Origin: an uncultured Ruminococcus sp. | GTDB lineage: Bacteria > Bacillota > Clostridia > Oscillospirales > Ruminococcaceae | Direction: 5' to 3' | Assembly: GCA_947627175.1 (NCBI GenBank) | Contig: CANQVA010000002.1 | Span: 124,001 to 188,000 of the forward strand | DNA length: 64,000 bases | In this document: positions 43,391-53,382 of the stretch, in pieces | How positions within the stretch are numbered: the first letter of the stretch is position 1 | Layout: each line of letters starts with the position of its first letter | Translations under genes and position numbers: made by a program | Notes under the pieces: model-generated | Database searches by the model: none | What the model was told of the DNA's origin: nothing | Seen by the model: only the letters and a program-made list of their open reading frames with translations

Positions 43391-43993
43391 ATGGCAGACC
43401 ATAACGCTCTCCCCCTTGTCGTCCTCGCCGAAAAATTCGCTTCACTGCCGGGTATCGGAATGAAAACCGCCCAACGACTCGCCTATTATGTTATGTCTAT
43501 GGATGACACGGCAGTTGAAGAATTTGCAAAGGCTCTTACGGACGCTAAAAGGAATGTTCATAAGTGTAAATGCTGTCAAAATCTTACAGAAAAGGAAATA
43601 TGCCCTATATGTTCATCAGAGGAACGCAACAAAAGCGTTATATGTGTTGTCGAAACTCCAAAGGACGTTACGGCATTTGAACGTACAAGGGAATATAACG
43701 GCGTTTATCACGTTCTTCACGGTCTTATTTCGCCTATGGATAATGTTACCCCCGATAAAATCCATGTGAAAGAACTGCTTGCACGTATTTCAAAGGGAAA
43801 TATAAGTGAGGTAATAATGGCTACAAATCCCACTGTTGAAGGTGACGCAACTGCTATGTACATTGCAGGACTTCTGAAACCTCTCGGAATAAAAGTAACA
43901 CGCCTTGCATTCGGGCTACCTGTCGGAGGAATACTTGAATATGCGGACGAAGTAACGCTGTATAAGGCTCTTGAAAACAGAAATGATATGTAA
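43391..43993 (+). CDS. recR: Recombination mediator RecR
   Basis: Acts with RecO to load RecA on gapped DNA. The 200-residue product has a helix-hairpin-helix (KFASLPGIGMKTAQRLAYY), a C4 zinc finger (CKCCQNLTEKEICPIC) and a Toprim domain (VVETPKDVTAFE, ATNPTVEGDATAMY). ATG 43391 follows the ybaB stop directly and has no strong ribosome site, so it is probably translationally coupled. Confidence 0.97.
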   Translation: MADHNALPLVVLAEKFASLPGIGMKTAQRLAYYVMSMDDTAVEEFAKALTDAKRNVHKCKCCQNLTEKEICPICSSEERNKSVICVVETPKDVTAFERTREYNGVYHVLHGLISPMDNVTPDKIHVKELLARISKGNISEVIMATNPTVEGDATAMYIAGLLKPLGIKVTRLAFGLPVGGILEYADEVTLYKALENRNDM

Positions 43994-43996
43994 ATC

Positions 43997-44029
43997 AAAA
44001 AAGGACGGTTGTATAAAACCGCCCTTTTT
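43997..44029. terminator. Bidirectional terminator between recR and the DtxR-like gene
   Basis: Stem AAAGGACGGTT with AACCGCCCTTT (one A-C mismatch), about 6-nt loop, followed by T residues on both strands. It separates the plus-strand dnaX-recR unit from the long minus-strand operon. Confidence 0.8.
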
Positions 44030-44033
44030 ATTA

Positions 44034-44417
44034 TCAGTTTTTTTTCTTTATTGTACGTTTCACAATTCCTTTCAGGCGTTCACAAGTATCCTGCGGAAAT
44101 TCAGTCACGAATTTTACAGCATGGTCATGTGCTTCTTCCGGAGGAAGTTTAAGAAAGTTATGGAAAAACATATACACTTCATGGAATGTAGAGAATATTT
44201 CGTTTACAGCTTTTTCGCCCTCAGCAGTAAGCACAACGCTGTTGCAGAAATCCTCATACACAAGACCGCAATTTGCAAGACAGCGGAGCATCTTGCTTAC
44301 ACTCGGACGTGATACGCCAAGATGACGTGAAATATTTACACAACGGACGTATTCATCAACGTCGGAAAGTTCCTTTATAGCAATAAGGTATTTTATATGT
44401 CCTGCACAGTGTTTCAT
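44034..44417 (-). CDS. DtxR/MntR-family regulator with altered metal-site residues
   Basis: A 127-residue winged-helix regulator. The DNA-binding domain is clear (CVNISRHLGVSRPSVSKMLR, then GLVYED and VVLTAEGEKA) and a short dimerisation domain follows. By eye alignment to Bacillus MntR, only the His77 position is kept (His79 here). The Asp8 and Glu11 positions become His7 and Tyr10, and the Glu99-Glu102-His103 set is missing (AHDHAVKFVT). Its metal response may be lost or different. It is the last gene of the 11-gene block, 15 nt after pgsA. Confidence 0.85.
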   Translation of the reverse strand: MKHCAGHIKYLIAIKELSDVDEYVRCVNISRHLGVSRPSVSKMLRCLANCGLVYEDFCNSVVLTAEGEKAVNEIFSTFHEVYMFFHNFLKLPPEEAHDHAVKFVTEFPQDTCERLKGIVKRTIKKKN

Positions 44418-44432
44418 TTTTTCATTTCTCCT

Positions 44433-45017
44433 TTACTTGTCCGAATCAATCAGATGCCAATAACCTTTAAGATAAACACCTCCGGAAATTACCGTGAGTG
44501 CCGTCGAAATCCATATAAGCACCGGAATAACTATATTATCTACGGCATTTTTTACACCGTCAGCAATATTCAAATCAAAGTCATAACACACACTAAGCCA
44601 TATGAGCGACGCAACTATTGAAACCATTGTAAAAGCCGTTTTTAATTTTCCCCACATTCCTGCGGCAACTACTATACCACTATCAGCCGCAAGCAGTCTC
44701 AACCCTGAAACCATAAATTCCCTTGCACTTATTATAATAAGAGGCAATGCACCCATATTTATTTCAGGGAGTTCCACAAAAACAGTCAATGCCGCAATTA
44801 CAAGAACTTTATCAGCAAGCGGGTCAAGAAATTTTCCGAAATTAGTGACAAGATTTCTCTTTCTTGCGATTTTTCCGTCAAGAGCATCAGTAATTGATGC
44901 AGCCGCAAAAATAACAAGGGCTATCAGAAAATGAAACGGCATTTTCCAGTAGATAAACAGCAGAAAAAACGGAATAAGACAAACTCTCAACAAAGTCAGT
45001 TTGTTTGGCAGGTTCAT
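44433..45017 (-). CDS. pgsA: CDP-diacylglycerol-glycerol-3-phosphate 3-phosphatidyltransferase
   Basis: Makes phosphatidylglycerol phosphate in the membrane. The 194-residue product has about four to five helices and the full CDP-alcohol motif DALDGKIARKRNLVTNFGKF and LDPLADK, with all its aspartates. It overlaps rimO by 4 nt; rimO-pgsA is a common pair in Clostridia. Confidence 0.96.
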   Translation of the reverse strand: MNLPNKLTLLRVCLIPFFLLFIYWKMPFHFLIALVIFAAASITDALDGKIARKRNLVTNFGKFLDPLADKVLVIAALTVFVELPEINMGALPLIIISAREFMVSGLRLLAADSGIVVAAGMWGKLKTAFTMVSIVASLIWLSVCYDFDLNIADGVKNAVDNIVIPVLIWISTALTVISGGVYLKGYWHLIDSDK

Positions 45018-46345
45018 TTGTCTATCACCTCTCCTATTAAATCATAGTCAAGTGTATCTGTAATCTTTATTTTAACGTATTCACCGACAGAAAGAGATTT
45101 TCCCGACGTAAAAAAAACTTTTCCGTCTATATCGGGAGCATCAAGGCGTGTACGTCCGAACCAGCATTCGGCTAATCTGTCATATCCTTCAACAACAGTT
45201 TCAAGTTCTTTTCCAAGCAACTTTTCGTTATTTTCCGCACTTATAAGCAGTTGCTGTCTCATTATAATATCTGCACGGTGATTTTTTACTTCTTCGTCAA
45301 TCTGTCCATCGAAATCAGCCGCCTTTGTTCCTTCTTCCTGAGAGTATGCAAAACAGCCGAGACGGTCAAATCTTACTTTTTTGACAAATTCGGAAAGTTC
45401 CGTAAATTGTTCTTCCGTTTCAGACGGAAAACCTGTAATAAGAGTAGTACGCAGAATAACACTGGGTATTTTTTCCCTGATATGTGCAAAGAGATTTTCA
45501 AGACTTTCACGGTTTCCCCAACGGTTCATACGTCCGAGAATTTCACCGTTGCAATGCTGTATCGGAATTTCAAGATATTTCACAAGTTTTTCCTCTCCTG
45601 CAATCGTTTCAAGAAGTTCATCAGTAATTCTTTCAGGATAGCAATAAAGTGTACGAATCCAATGTATACCGTCTATTTTACAAAGACGGTGGAGAAGTTC
45701 CGGAAGTTTTGATTCACCGTACAAATCTTCGCCATAGCGTGAAGTGTCCTGAGCTATGACAATAATTTCTGTAACGCCATTTTCTGCAAGCCATTCAGCC
45801 TCTTTAATTACTTCTTCTATGGGAATACTGCGGAATTTTCCTCTTATCTGCGGTATTGCACAATAAGTGCAACAATTGGAACAGCCTTCTGCAATTTTAA
45901 GATAAGCAAAAAACGGCAGTGTAGAAATAATTCTTTCTCCCGCAAGTTCAGCGTCAAGTTTCGGAGCAAAGTTTACATATCTTTCATTTGCAAGCACACG
46001 GTCAAGAACGTCAACAATGTCCTTATTGTTTCCTATTCCTATAACAGCATCGGCTTCGGGAAACAGTTCAGCAGTTTCTTCCCTGTATCTTTCCGAAAGA
46101 CAACCTGTAACCACAATTTTTTTAAGAGTTCCGTCTGCCTTGAGTTTAGCCAGTTCGAGAATAGTCTCAATAGCCTCCTCCTTTGCAGACTGTATAAAAC
46201 CGCAGGTATTTACAACGGCAATATCTGCAAGCCCCGGTTCTGTAACAAGTTTATAACCGTGACTTTTCAATTTATACAACATTCTCTCGGAGTCAACAAG
46301 ATTCTTTGAACACCCGAGCGATACCATTCCGACTTTAACCGGCAT
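45014..46345 (-). CDS. rimO: Ribosomal protein S12 methylthiotransferase RimO
   Basis: Radical-SAM enzyme that adds a methylthio group to Asp of S12. The 443-residue product has the N-terminal UPF0004 domain with cluster cysteines Cys12, Cys48 and Cys82, and the radical-SAM CxxxCxxC at Cys155, Cys159, Cys162 (GCSNCCTYCAIPQIRG). A C-terminal TRAM domain follows. Cys158 is an extra cysteine inside the motif. The product starts MPVKVGMVSLGCSKNLVDSE, typical of RimO rather than MiaB. Confidence 0.95.
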   Translation of the reverse strand: MPVKVGMVSLGCSKNLVDSERMLYKLKSHGYKLVTEPGLADIAVVNTCGFIQSAKEEAIETILELAKLKADGTLKKIVVTGCLSERYREETAELFPEADAVIGIGNNKDIVDVLDRVLANERYVNFAPKLDAELAGERIISTLPFFAYLKIAEGCSNCCTYCAIPQIRGKFRSIPIEEVIKEAEWLAENGVTEIIVIAQDTSRYGEDLYGESKLPELLHRLCKIDGIHWIRTLYCYPERITDELLETIAGEEKLVKYLEIPIQHCNGEILGRMNRWGNRESLENLFAHIREKIPSVILRTTLITGFPSETEEQFTELSEFVKKVRFDRLGCFAYSQEEGTKAADFDGQIDEEVKNHRADIIMRQQLLISAENNEKLLGKELETVVEGYDRLAECWFGRTRLDAPDIDGKVFFTSGKSLSVGEYVKIKITDTLDYDLIGEVIDK

Positions 46346-46347
46346 TT

Positions 46348-46974
46348 TTAGCCCTCCCTGTTGTCAAAATATTCTCTTACTGTACTATTTATTTCATCAA
46401 AACTATATCCGTACCTCACAAGAGAACTCTTGACCTTTTCTATTGATTTTCTGTCATTTCTGTCTGTAAGCAGACGAGAGTATTTTGTTTCAATAAGATG
46501 AGTAAGATTTTCTTTAAATACTTCCTCATACGGCTGAAGAACGTCTTCCGCAAGATATTCGTCTATTCCTTTCATGATAATTTCATGTTTTGCACGGCGA
46601 AAACCATACTTTTTTGCTTCAACGTATCTCACCGCAAGTTTTTCCGCATATCGTTCATCACTGATAATTCCCGATTTTTCAAGTTTTTCCACAACTGCAC
46701 CGCATAGTTTTTCATTTTTGTATGTCTTTATGAGTTTTTCACGCATTTCAAATGCAGAATAATCACGATAATCAAGGCAATACAATGAATACTGATAAGC
46801 ACGCCTGAAATTTGACGCATATATTATTTTTTTTAATTCACTGCGTTCAAGTTCCATGCCGTTGTGAATATTGAAATCAGCTATAATATCGGCATGAAGA
46901 TAGATTTTTCTTGTTTCATCTATCTCCGCCTCATAAGTAGTACCCTTGTAAATTTTAACAGAAGTTATTTTCAT
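46348..46974 (-). CDS. recX: RecA regulator RecX
   Basis: Inhibits or modulates RecA filaments. The 208-residue product is helical with the repeats YCLDYRDYSAFEMREKLIKT and SDERYAEKLAVRYVEAKKYG, the known RecX motifs. Its ATG overlaps the recA stop by one base, so the two are made in step. Confidence 0.94.
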   Translation of the reverse strand: MKITSVKIYKGTTYEAEIDETRKIYLHADIIADFNIHNGMELERSELKKIIYASNFRRAYQYSLYCLDYRDYSAFEMREKLIKTYKNEKLCGAVVEKLEKSGIISDERYAEKLAVRYVEAKKYGFRRAKHEIIMKGIDEYLAEDVLQPYEEVFKENLTHLIETKYSRLLTDRNDRKSIEKVKSSLVRYGYSFDEINSTVREYFDNREG

Positions 46975-48134
46975 TATTCCTCAGCAGGTGTAAATTCCTC
47001 AAAATCTTCATCATCTGAAAGAATGTCATTATCATCTGTTTCATCGTCTGAAATCTTATTAACATTTTCCGGCTGATTTTTTTCGGAATTATTATTCATT
47101 ATTTCTTCCCTGCGTGCAAGAATCTGTTCTTCAATTTCTTTCATAAGAGCCTCATCGTTTTTGAGAAGTTCTTTTACATTGTCACGTCCCTGACCGAGTT
47201 TCTGGTCTTTATAACTGAACCACGAACCGCCTTTTTTTATAATCTCAAGTTCAACAGCCATATCAAGAACTTCGCCTGTACGTGAAATACCCTGTCCGTA
47301 CATCATATCAAAAGTAGCTTCTTTAAAAGGCGGTGCGACCTTGTTTTTTACAACCTTACAGCGTGTTGACGCACCTATAATTTCACCGTTTGACTTTATA
47401 ACTTCACCTTTTCTAACCTCAATACGTACAGAGGCATAGAATTTCAAAGCACGTCCGCCGGGAGTAGTTTCGGGATTACCATACATAACACCAATTTTTT
47501 CACGTATCTGATTTATGAAAATTGCCACGCAGTTTGACTTTGAAATAGCACCTGTAAGTTTTCTCATTGCCTGCGACATAAGGCGGGCGAGCTGTCCGAC
47601 GTGCAAATCTCCCATATCTCCATCAATTTCCGCACGGGTAGTCATAGCGGCTATAGAGTCAATAACTATTACATCAATAGCTCCGGAGCGTATAAGGGCT
47701 TCAGCAATTTCAAGTGCCTGCTCACCGCTGTCAGGCTGAGATACAAGAAGTTCATCTGTATTTACGCCGAGTGCCTTTGCATAAACGGGGTCAAGAGCGT
47801 GTTCAACGTCGATAAAAGCAGCCTCACCGCCCATTTTCTGAGATTGTGCAATAACAGAAAGTGCAACAGTTGTCTTTCCTGAACTTTCAGGGCCGTAAAT
47901 CTCAACAATACGTCCCTTTGGAACTCCGCCTATGCCTAACGCCATATCAAGAGTCATAGAACCTGTCGGGATTGCATCAACGTCAAGTGTTTTTGTCTGC
48001 CCAAGACGCATTACAGCACCTGCACCATATTTTTTTTCAATCATTTTCAATGCACCTTCAAGTGCGGTTTTTTTATCCTCTCTTGTCGTAACACGTACAA
48101 CAGAAGCCTTTTTTGCAAGTTCTTTTTTAGCCAT
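46974..48134 (-). CDS. recA: Recombinase RecA
   Basis: Forms the strand-exchange filament on single-stranded DNA. The 386-residue product has Walker A GPESSGKT (81-88), the MAW and L1/L2 loops ([32 protein letters not shown]) and [11 protein letters not shown]. The tail from about 350 is long and strongly acidic ([20 protein letters not shown]); typical RecA is about 350 residues. It overlaps prmC by one base. I saw no LexA-type operator before the start, and upstream DNA is coding. Confidence 0.98.
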   Translation of the reverse strand: MAKKELAKKASVVRVTTREDKKTALEGALKMIEKKYGAGAVMRLGQTKTLDVDAIPTGSMTLDMALGIGGVPKGRIVEIYGPESSGKTTVALSVIAQSQKMGGEAAFIDVEHALDPVYAKALGVNTDELLVSQPDSGEQALEIAEALIRSGAIDVIVIDSIAAMTTRAEIDGDMGDLHVGQLARLMSQAMRKLTGAISKSNCVAIFINQIREKIGVMYGNPETTPGGRALKFYASVRIEVRKGEVIKSNGEIIGASTRCKVVKNKVAPPFKEATFDMMYGQGISRTGEVLDMAVELEIIKKGGSWFSYKDQKLGQGRDNVKELLKNDEALMKEIEEQILARREEIMNNNSEKNQPENVNKISDDETDDNDILSDDEDFEEFTPAEE

Positions 48135-48988
48135 TATATTTCCTCCTGTTTCTGAGCCGTAACTGTTCTTATAATATTTTGAGTGTCACAGCTGAATTTT
48201 ATGTTATAAAAATTATTTGACTCTAAAATTTTTTTAACAGAATCATGTTGTCCGTCACCAAATTCATATGCAATCCAGCCATTTTTTTTAACAGACTTTT
48301 TCCATATGAAAGTTATTTTTCTGTAAAAATCAAGACCATCATCACCGCCGAAAAGTGCGGTTTTTGGTTCAGCCTGTACTTCTTTTTGTAAGTTCTTCAT
48401 TTCCTCTGCTGTCAGATATGGCGGATTACTTACTATAATATCAAAATCCCTGAATTTTTCGGAAGTTTCAGCTGAAAGAACATCTGCCTTTACTGCATTT
48501 ACCATTGAATTATTCAATCTGATATTTTCTTCAAGATATTCAAAAGCTGAATCGAATTTTTCAACTGCCCATACTTCAGAATGTGGAATTTCTTTTTCAA
48601 GCGTTATTGCAATACATCCGCTGCCACTGCATAAATCAAGTATTTTCGGGGATTCAAGCCTGTTTTTTTTAACAATATCAAGAATATTTTCAATCAGTGT
48701 TTCTGTTTCGGGTCGTGGTATAAGTACGCCTTCGCCTACTCTGAAAGTATATTTCCAGAAATCCCACTCCCCTAAAACATATTGTAAAGGATTTCCCTCA
48801 CAACGATATTCAACATTGTTATATACTTTGTAAATCTGCGAATCACTGACTTTTTCATTCGGTTTGAACAGTGGATTTTTTTCCTTGAATACGTCTTGAA
48901 AAATACACATCGTATCAAATTCAGCATTGTCAATGCTGTCTTTTTTCATAGTCTTCACACAATTCCTGTATAATTCAAGCCGTGTCAT
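48134..48988 (-). CDS. prmC: Peptide chain release factor glutamine methyltransferase
   Basis: Methylates the GGQ glutamine of RF1 and RF2. The 284-residue product has a helical N-terminal domain, SAM motif [16 protein letters not shown] and the catalytic NPPY at 188-191. I use ATG 48988 ([10 protein letters not shown]), preceded by GAGGAGG, rather than GTG 48994. It overlaps yqhQ. prfA, often adjacent, is not here. Confidence 0.95.
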   Translation of the reverse strand: MTRLELYRNCVKTMKKDSIDNAEFDTMCIFQDVFKEKNPLFKPNEKVSDSQIYKVYNNVEYRCEGNPLQYVLGEWDFWKYTFRVGEGVLIPRPETETLIENILDIVKKNRLESPKILDLCSGSGCIAITLEKEIPHSEVWAVEKFDSAFEYLEENIRLNNSMVNAVKADVLSAETSEKFRDFDIIVSNPPYLTAEEMKNLQKEVQAEPKTALFGGDDGLDFYRKITFIWKKSVKKNGWIAYEFGDGQHDSVKKILESNNFYNIKFSCDTQNIIRTVTAQKQEEI

Positions 48989-49914
48989 TACCACCTGTCC
49001 TCCTCTTTATCCTGCGGAATACAAGGTTTCATAGCGGCAATTGCAATTTCAATCATACTGTCATCGGGTTCACGTGTTGTTATTCTCTGCATCGCAAGAC
49101 CCGGAGCAGATAATATTTTTGTAAAAAGATTATCATGATTTCCCGCAAGTCTTATACATTCATAAGAAATACCCACAATAAGCGGAAGAAGTACAAGTGA
49201 TGCAACTATTCTCTGCCATGTCACCGTAAAAGGCACAAAACACATTACGAAAATGCCGACTATCAGAACTATAAATATAAAACTCGTTCCGCATCTCTTG
49301 TGAAAACGTGTCTGTTTCCGAACATTCTCAACAGTCAGAGGGAGTTCCGCCTCATGACAGGCAATAGTCTTGTGTTCTGCACCGTGATATTCATATTGTC
49401 TGCGTATATCTTTCATAAGACTTACAAGAGCCATATACGCCACAAAAATTACTATTTTTACAATGCCCTCCAATATTGAACGGATTATTCTGTGTTCTTC
49501 TACTCCCGAAATAAAGCCTATAATAATTTTGGGTAGAAAAATAAACAGCCCCAACGCAAGAACTATGCCGATAAGCATACCTATATACATAACAACGTCA
49601 AATAACTTTGAGTCCTCTTCTTCTGCCTTTTCTTCTGTCAATTGCTTTTCAGCAGATTTCATCATGTACTTATAACCCTTTGAAAGAGATGTTACGAAAC
49701 TTACACACCCTCTGACGAGAGGAGTTTTTTTGTACCACGGAGCATTTTTTCCGTTGTTTTCGTCCCATGTTTCAAGGTCTATAGAACCGTCAGGCAGTCT
49801 GCACGCCATTGCACCCTTATTAGGGCCAAGCATCATTATCCCTTCAATGAGAGCCTGTCCGCCGATTTTTGATTTAAATTTTTCACAACATTGTGAATCT
49901 TTACTTTCTTTCAT
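48988..49914 (-). CDS. DUF1385 membrane protein, YqhQ-like
   Basis: A 308-residue protein with about four membrane helices. It carries the family signatures KIGGQALIEGIMMLGPNKGA near the start, EYHGAEHKTIACHE in the middle and PGLAMQRITTREPDDSMIEI near the end. The conserved His and Glu residues suggest a metal site, but the family has no known biochemical role. It is commonly found next to prmC in Firmicutes, as here. Confidence 0.9.
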   Translation of the reverse strand: MKESKDSQCCEKFKSKIGGQALIEGIMMLGPNKGAMACRLPDGSIDLETWDENNGKNAPWYKKTPLVRGCVSFVTSLSKGYKYMMKSAEKQLTEEKAEEEDSKLFDVVMYIGMLIGIVLALGLFIFLPKIIIGFISGVEEHRIIRSILEGIVKIVIFVAYMALVSLMKDIRRQYEYHGAEHKTIACHEAELPLTVENVRKQTRFHKRCGTSFIFIVLIVGIFVMCFVPFTVTWQRIVASLVLLPLIVGISYECIRLAGNHDNLFTKILSAPGLAMQRITTREPDDSMIEIAIAAMKPCIPQDKEEDRW

Positions 49915-49925
49915 TATTATTTCTC

Positions 49926-51329
49926 CTATTGTGTTTTTGCAGGAAGTGTAATTTTAACTGTTGTTCCCTTTCCTTCTCCTGCACTTGAAATTTCCATAGT
50001 TCCCTCATGCATGGCAATAATTTCATCTGCAACAGCAAGACCTATTCCCGAGCCACGCCTTGTATGATTAGCCTTATAGAATTTTGTCTTTACTTTCGGA
50101 AGGTCAGACTCTTTTATACCGCAACCCGTATCAGAAACAGTGACTACAACATTTCCCTCTGATTCAGATGCATTTATAGTTACAATATCGCCCGGAGATG
50201 AATATTTTACCGCATTGTCAATGACATTTATAAAAACCTGCCTTATACGGTTTTTGTCACCGAAAACAAATGGCAACATTTCGGGGTCATTATATATGAC
50301 TTTTATATCCTCACGCCGTGCCTTTTCACTGTACATAAGAACAGCATCGCCAAGTTCGGCAAGTATATCCATATTAGCGGCATGAAGTGTAAAATGACCG
50401 CTCTGCATACGTGAGAAGTCAAGCAGTTCTTCAACCATTTCTGAAAGGCGTTCTGTTTCGCTGACTATAACGCCAACGCCTTTTTTGACGGTATCGGGAT
50501 TTGACTCACTGTCAAGCATGAGAGTTTCCGCCCAGCCTTTTATAGCAGTAAGAGGCGTTCTCAACTCATGTGAAACAGAAGATATAAATTCATTCTTCAT
50601 AGCTTCAGCGTTTGAAAGTTCGTCCGCCATGTGATTTATAGCCATACACAAATCACCTATTTCATCATTGCTGTTATTGCTGATACGAACCGAAAAGTCA
50701 CCTATTGCAAATTTCCTTGCTATACCGCTTATTTGCCGTATTGGTTTTACAATAGAACCTGCAAAATAAAGACCTGTAATTATATTTATCAATATAATTG
50801 CAACACATACTACTGTTACAACAATTGCACTTGATTCTATTGTGTTATCAATTTCAGTAAGCGATGTAACCATACGCACTGAACTGTATTCACTGTTGAA
50901 TGAAGAAATAGAAACGGAAACGGCAAGAATCTTTTCACCGCCCGGCAATTTTCCGACATACGAACCCTCACCGGAATCCATAGCTTGTTCATAGTCAGGC
51001 ATACGTGTGTTTTCGTCGGGAGAGAATCCCGAAGAAGTCAAGACAACTCTGCCTTTTGAGTTTATCGCCATAAGTTCTATTTTATCCTTTTCATTGAACG
51101 TTTCAAGCATATTTCTCATTTCAGCCGAAAAATTCGCCGCATTATCCTGAGAGTGAATACTCAGAACACTTGTTACAGCATTTATTTTTGAAACAAGATA
51201 CTGTTTCGCTGAACTGTAGAAATAATTCTGTATTGCATAAACAAACATAAGACCAAATACAATCATTACAAGTATTACGACACTGAGGTTATTAAAAATC
51301 CAGCGTTTTGTTATACTTTTTTTAGCCAT
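49926..51329 (-). CDS. Sensor histidine kinase, WalK-like
   Basis: Membrane sensor of a two-component system. The 467-residue product has helix 1 (about 15-33) and an extracellular sensing region (about 34-165), then helix 2 (about 168-190) and HAMP (about 192-240). A HisKA domain with His254 in SVSHELRTPLTAIKGWAETL is followed by a HATPase domain (NVIDNAVKYSS, DTGCGI, GSGIGLAVADEI). It shares one base with its response regulator gene. The signal is unknown. Confidence 0.95.
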   Translation of the reverse strand: MAKKSITKRWIFNNLSVVILVMIVFGLMFVYAIQNYFYSSAKQYLVSKINAVTSVLSIHSQDNAANFSAEMRNMLETFNEKDKIELMAINSKGRVVLTSSGFSPDENTRMPDYEQAMDSGEGSYVGKLPGGEKILAVSVSISSFNSEYSSVRMVTSLTEIDNTIESSAIVVTVVCVAIILINIITGLYFAGSIVKPIRQISGIARKFAIGDFSVRISNNSNDEIGDLCMAINHMADELSNAEAMKNEFISSVSHELRTPLTAIKGWAETLMLDSESNPDTVKKGVGVIVSETERLSEMVEELLDFSRMQSGHFTLHAANMDILAELGDAVLMYSEKARREDIKVIYNDPEMLPFVFGDKNRIRQVFINVIDNAVKYSSPGDIVTINASESEGNVVVTVSDTGCGIKESDLPKVKTKFYKANHTRRGSGIGLAVADEIIAMHEGTMEISSAGEGKGTTVKITLPAKTQ

Positions 51330-52030
51330 TACTGAGTATCATTCCATTTATATCCGTATCCCCATATAGTTATTATATACTTAGGACTTGAGGGTTCTTC
51401 TTCTATCTTCATACGGATTCTTCTTATATTAACGTCAACAATTTTGTCATCGCCGTAATAACTTTCGCCCCATATATGATTCAGAATACTTGCACGGTCA
51501 AGAGCAGTGTTTTTATTATTCATAAAAAATTCAAGTATCTGATATTCAACTTGTGTCAATTCAATAGGAACATCATTTTTTGTTACTGTACGGCTTTTGA
51601 GATTCAGAACAAAAGGCCCTGACTCAATAAGTGATTGTTTTTCATTTTTTATGAAACTCATACACACACGCCTATAAATAGCATCAACACGTGCTGTAAG
51701 TTCTGACGGAGAGAATGGTTTTGTTATATAATCGTCCGCACCAATCATAAGACCGCTTACTTTGTCCATTTCCTGAGTACGTGCTGTAAGCATTATAATT
51801 CCTATTGTCGAACTTTTTTCACGGATTTTCTTGCATACTGTGAATCCGTCAATGCCCGGCATCATTATGTCAAGCAGAACAATATCAAAATTTCCGTGTT
51901 CTGTTTCAAATGTCCTTAAAGCCGCTTCACCGCAGTCAACGTCTACAACATCGTAACCTGCACGCTTTAAATTTATAACAACAAATTCACGTATAGTTTC
52001 TTCATCCTCACAAATAAGAATACGTTTCAA
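51329..52030 (-). CDS. OmpR/PhoB-family response regulator
   Basis: DNA-binding partner of the adjacent kinase. The 233-residue product has a receiver domain with Asp9/Glu10, the phosphorylated Asp54 (VLLDIMMPGIDG), Thr in MLTARTQ and Lys in YITKPFSP. A C-terminal winged helix follows (VEYQILEFFMNNKNTALDRA, VDVNIRRIRMKIEE, GYGYKW). It is 23 nt downstream of the lipoprotein gene. Confidence 0.96.
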   Translation of the reverse strand: MKRILICEDEETIREFVVINLKRAGYDVVDVDCGEAALRTFETEHGNFDIVLLDIMMPGIDGFTVCKKIREKSSTIGIIMLTARTQEMDKVSGLMIGADDYITKPFSPSELTARVDAIYRRVCMSFIKNEKQSLIESGPFVLNLKSRTVTKNDVPIELTQVEYQILEFFMNNKNTALDRASILNHIWGESYYGDDKIVDVNIRRIRMKIEEEPSSPKYIITIWGYGYKWNDTQ

Positions 52031-52053
52031 TTTTTTCAGCTCCTTTTTATAAA

Positions 52054-53373
52054 TTATTCCTTGAATTTAAAACCAACTGCCACATCTCCCGACGAAACTG
52101 AAAGACCGTCGTCGTTTTCGTCATCTGAAACGGGTATATATGCAAGATATGCCGATTCACCCTTAGTATGCATAAGCATATAGCCGTTTGAAATTCTGTC
52201 CTCTTTTGAGGGTGAATCATCTGCAAAGTAAATACGCAGAAGTTCACGACCGACAGTTTTGTCTTCATAGGCACAGAAAACTATTTCATCATTGACATAA
52301 TCACGTCTGACTGTAACGTTATTTCCCCATTTTTCAGGAAATACAAAAATATATCCGTCATTTATGCTGTAATATGATGAATATTTCTTTTCTATTTTGT
52401 CATCTTCATTGACAAAATACCAGTTTGTAATTTTCATCTGTTCACTTTCGGAAACGTCCTCATACCCCGGAGAAATAGCCTGAACAGGTATTTCAAGAAT
52501 GCCGTCACCGTCAATATCAAAAGATGCACAGCCGGCAGGTCTTACGGTAAATATTGATTCTTCCGATGTAGAGAAAACTTTTTTCAGCCCTGTATCGTCC
52601 ATATATATTATATCCGTCTGAATAAGACCCGTACCGAGAACAGCATCTATATAAAGCCCAGTTCTTTTGCCGTCAATACTGCCATAATTAAGACTGTCAA
52701 ATTCCGTAAAACTTCCGCTTAATTTCCTGCTGTATTTATAATATATACCTTTTTCGTCAAGTTTATAAGCCTCTGCAACGGCAAGGGCACCCGATGATGA
52801 ACCCGACAATAAAAGAAATTCATTTTCATTATCTTTGTCAAGGTCGGTAACATCTATGAAAGAATATGATTCAGAAAAAGTTTCCTCAATATTTCCGTCA
52901 GTATAGCTGTATATTGATACATTTTTTTCTGAACGGTTTATAAGACTGCTCCCGATAATAAGGTTTACACGGTCATTTGAACCGAGTTTTGAAATCATTA
53001 CTTTTTCAATTTCCGCACCCTTTGCAGGAGTGTCACAGACTGAACGCCATTTGTCGTCGAAACGGTCAAGAATATTTATACGCAGTGTATTTTCTTCAAC
53101 AGCAATACTTGTCTTTTCATAGAAAACAACAGCTTCATTTACGTTATCACCGTCAATATCCTCAATTATAAAAGCTGAAAGATATTTCCCCGATTTGGGA
53201 TATTTTAGACTTATAGAACCCCCTGTTGCATCTGTCAATGCTCTGTAAATCTGTTCCTGTTCAATACTTAATTTAGGCGGTGTCATAAGATTATCAATAC
53301 TTGAACTGAACATACAGCCTGCCAGAAAGAATACATACAAAAAAACTACTGTAAATAATTTTATAATTTTCAT
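52054..53373 (-). CDS. Lipoprotein with FG-GAP-like calcium-binding repeats
   Basis: A 439-residue lipoprotein: signal peptide with lipobox LAGC (Cys20). The rest looks like a beta-propeller, with short acidic Asp-loops in repeated positions (IEDIDGDNVNEAV, VTDLDKDNENEFL, SFDIDGDGILEIP), as in FG-GAP/VCBS calcium-binding repeats. I know no exact family. It lies between citrate synthase and the two-component genes, so an accessory sensor role for that system is possible. It has no strong ribosome site and is probably coupled to citrate synthase. Confidence 0.75.
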   Translation of the reverse strand: MKIIKLFTVVFLYVFFLAGCMFSSSIDNLMTPPKLSIEQEQIYRALTDATGGSISLKYPKSGKYLSAFIIEDIDGDNVNEAVVFYEKTSIAVEENTLRINILDRFDDKWRSVCDTPAKGAEIEKVMISKLGSNDRVNLIIGSSLINRSEKNVSIYSYTDGNIEETFSESYSFIDVTDLDKDNENEFLLLSGSSSGALAVAEAYKLDEKGIYYKYSRKLSGSFTEFDSLNYGSIDGKRTGLYIDAVLGTGLIQTDIIYMDDTGLKKVFSTSEESIFTVRPAGCASFDIDGDGILEIPVQAISPGYEDVSESEQMKITNWYFVNEDDKIEKKYSSYYSINDGYIFVFPEKWGNNVTVRRDYVNDEIVFCAYEDKTVGRELLRIYFADDSPSKEDRISNGYMLMHTKGESAYLAYIPVSDDENDDGLSVSSGDVAVGFKFKE

Positions 53374-53382
53374 TATTGAACT

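Noticed and set aside
48134..48250. Possible LexA (SOS) box before recA
   Set aside because: The closest stretch (AAGAACAGTTACGG on the minus strand) lacks the second half of the Gram-positive operator, so it is not reported as a site.
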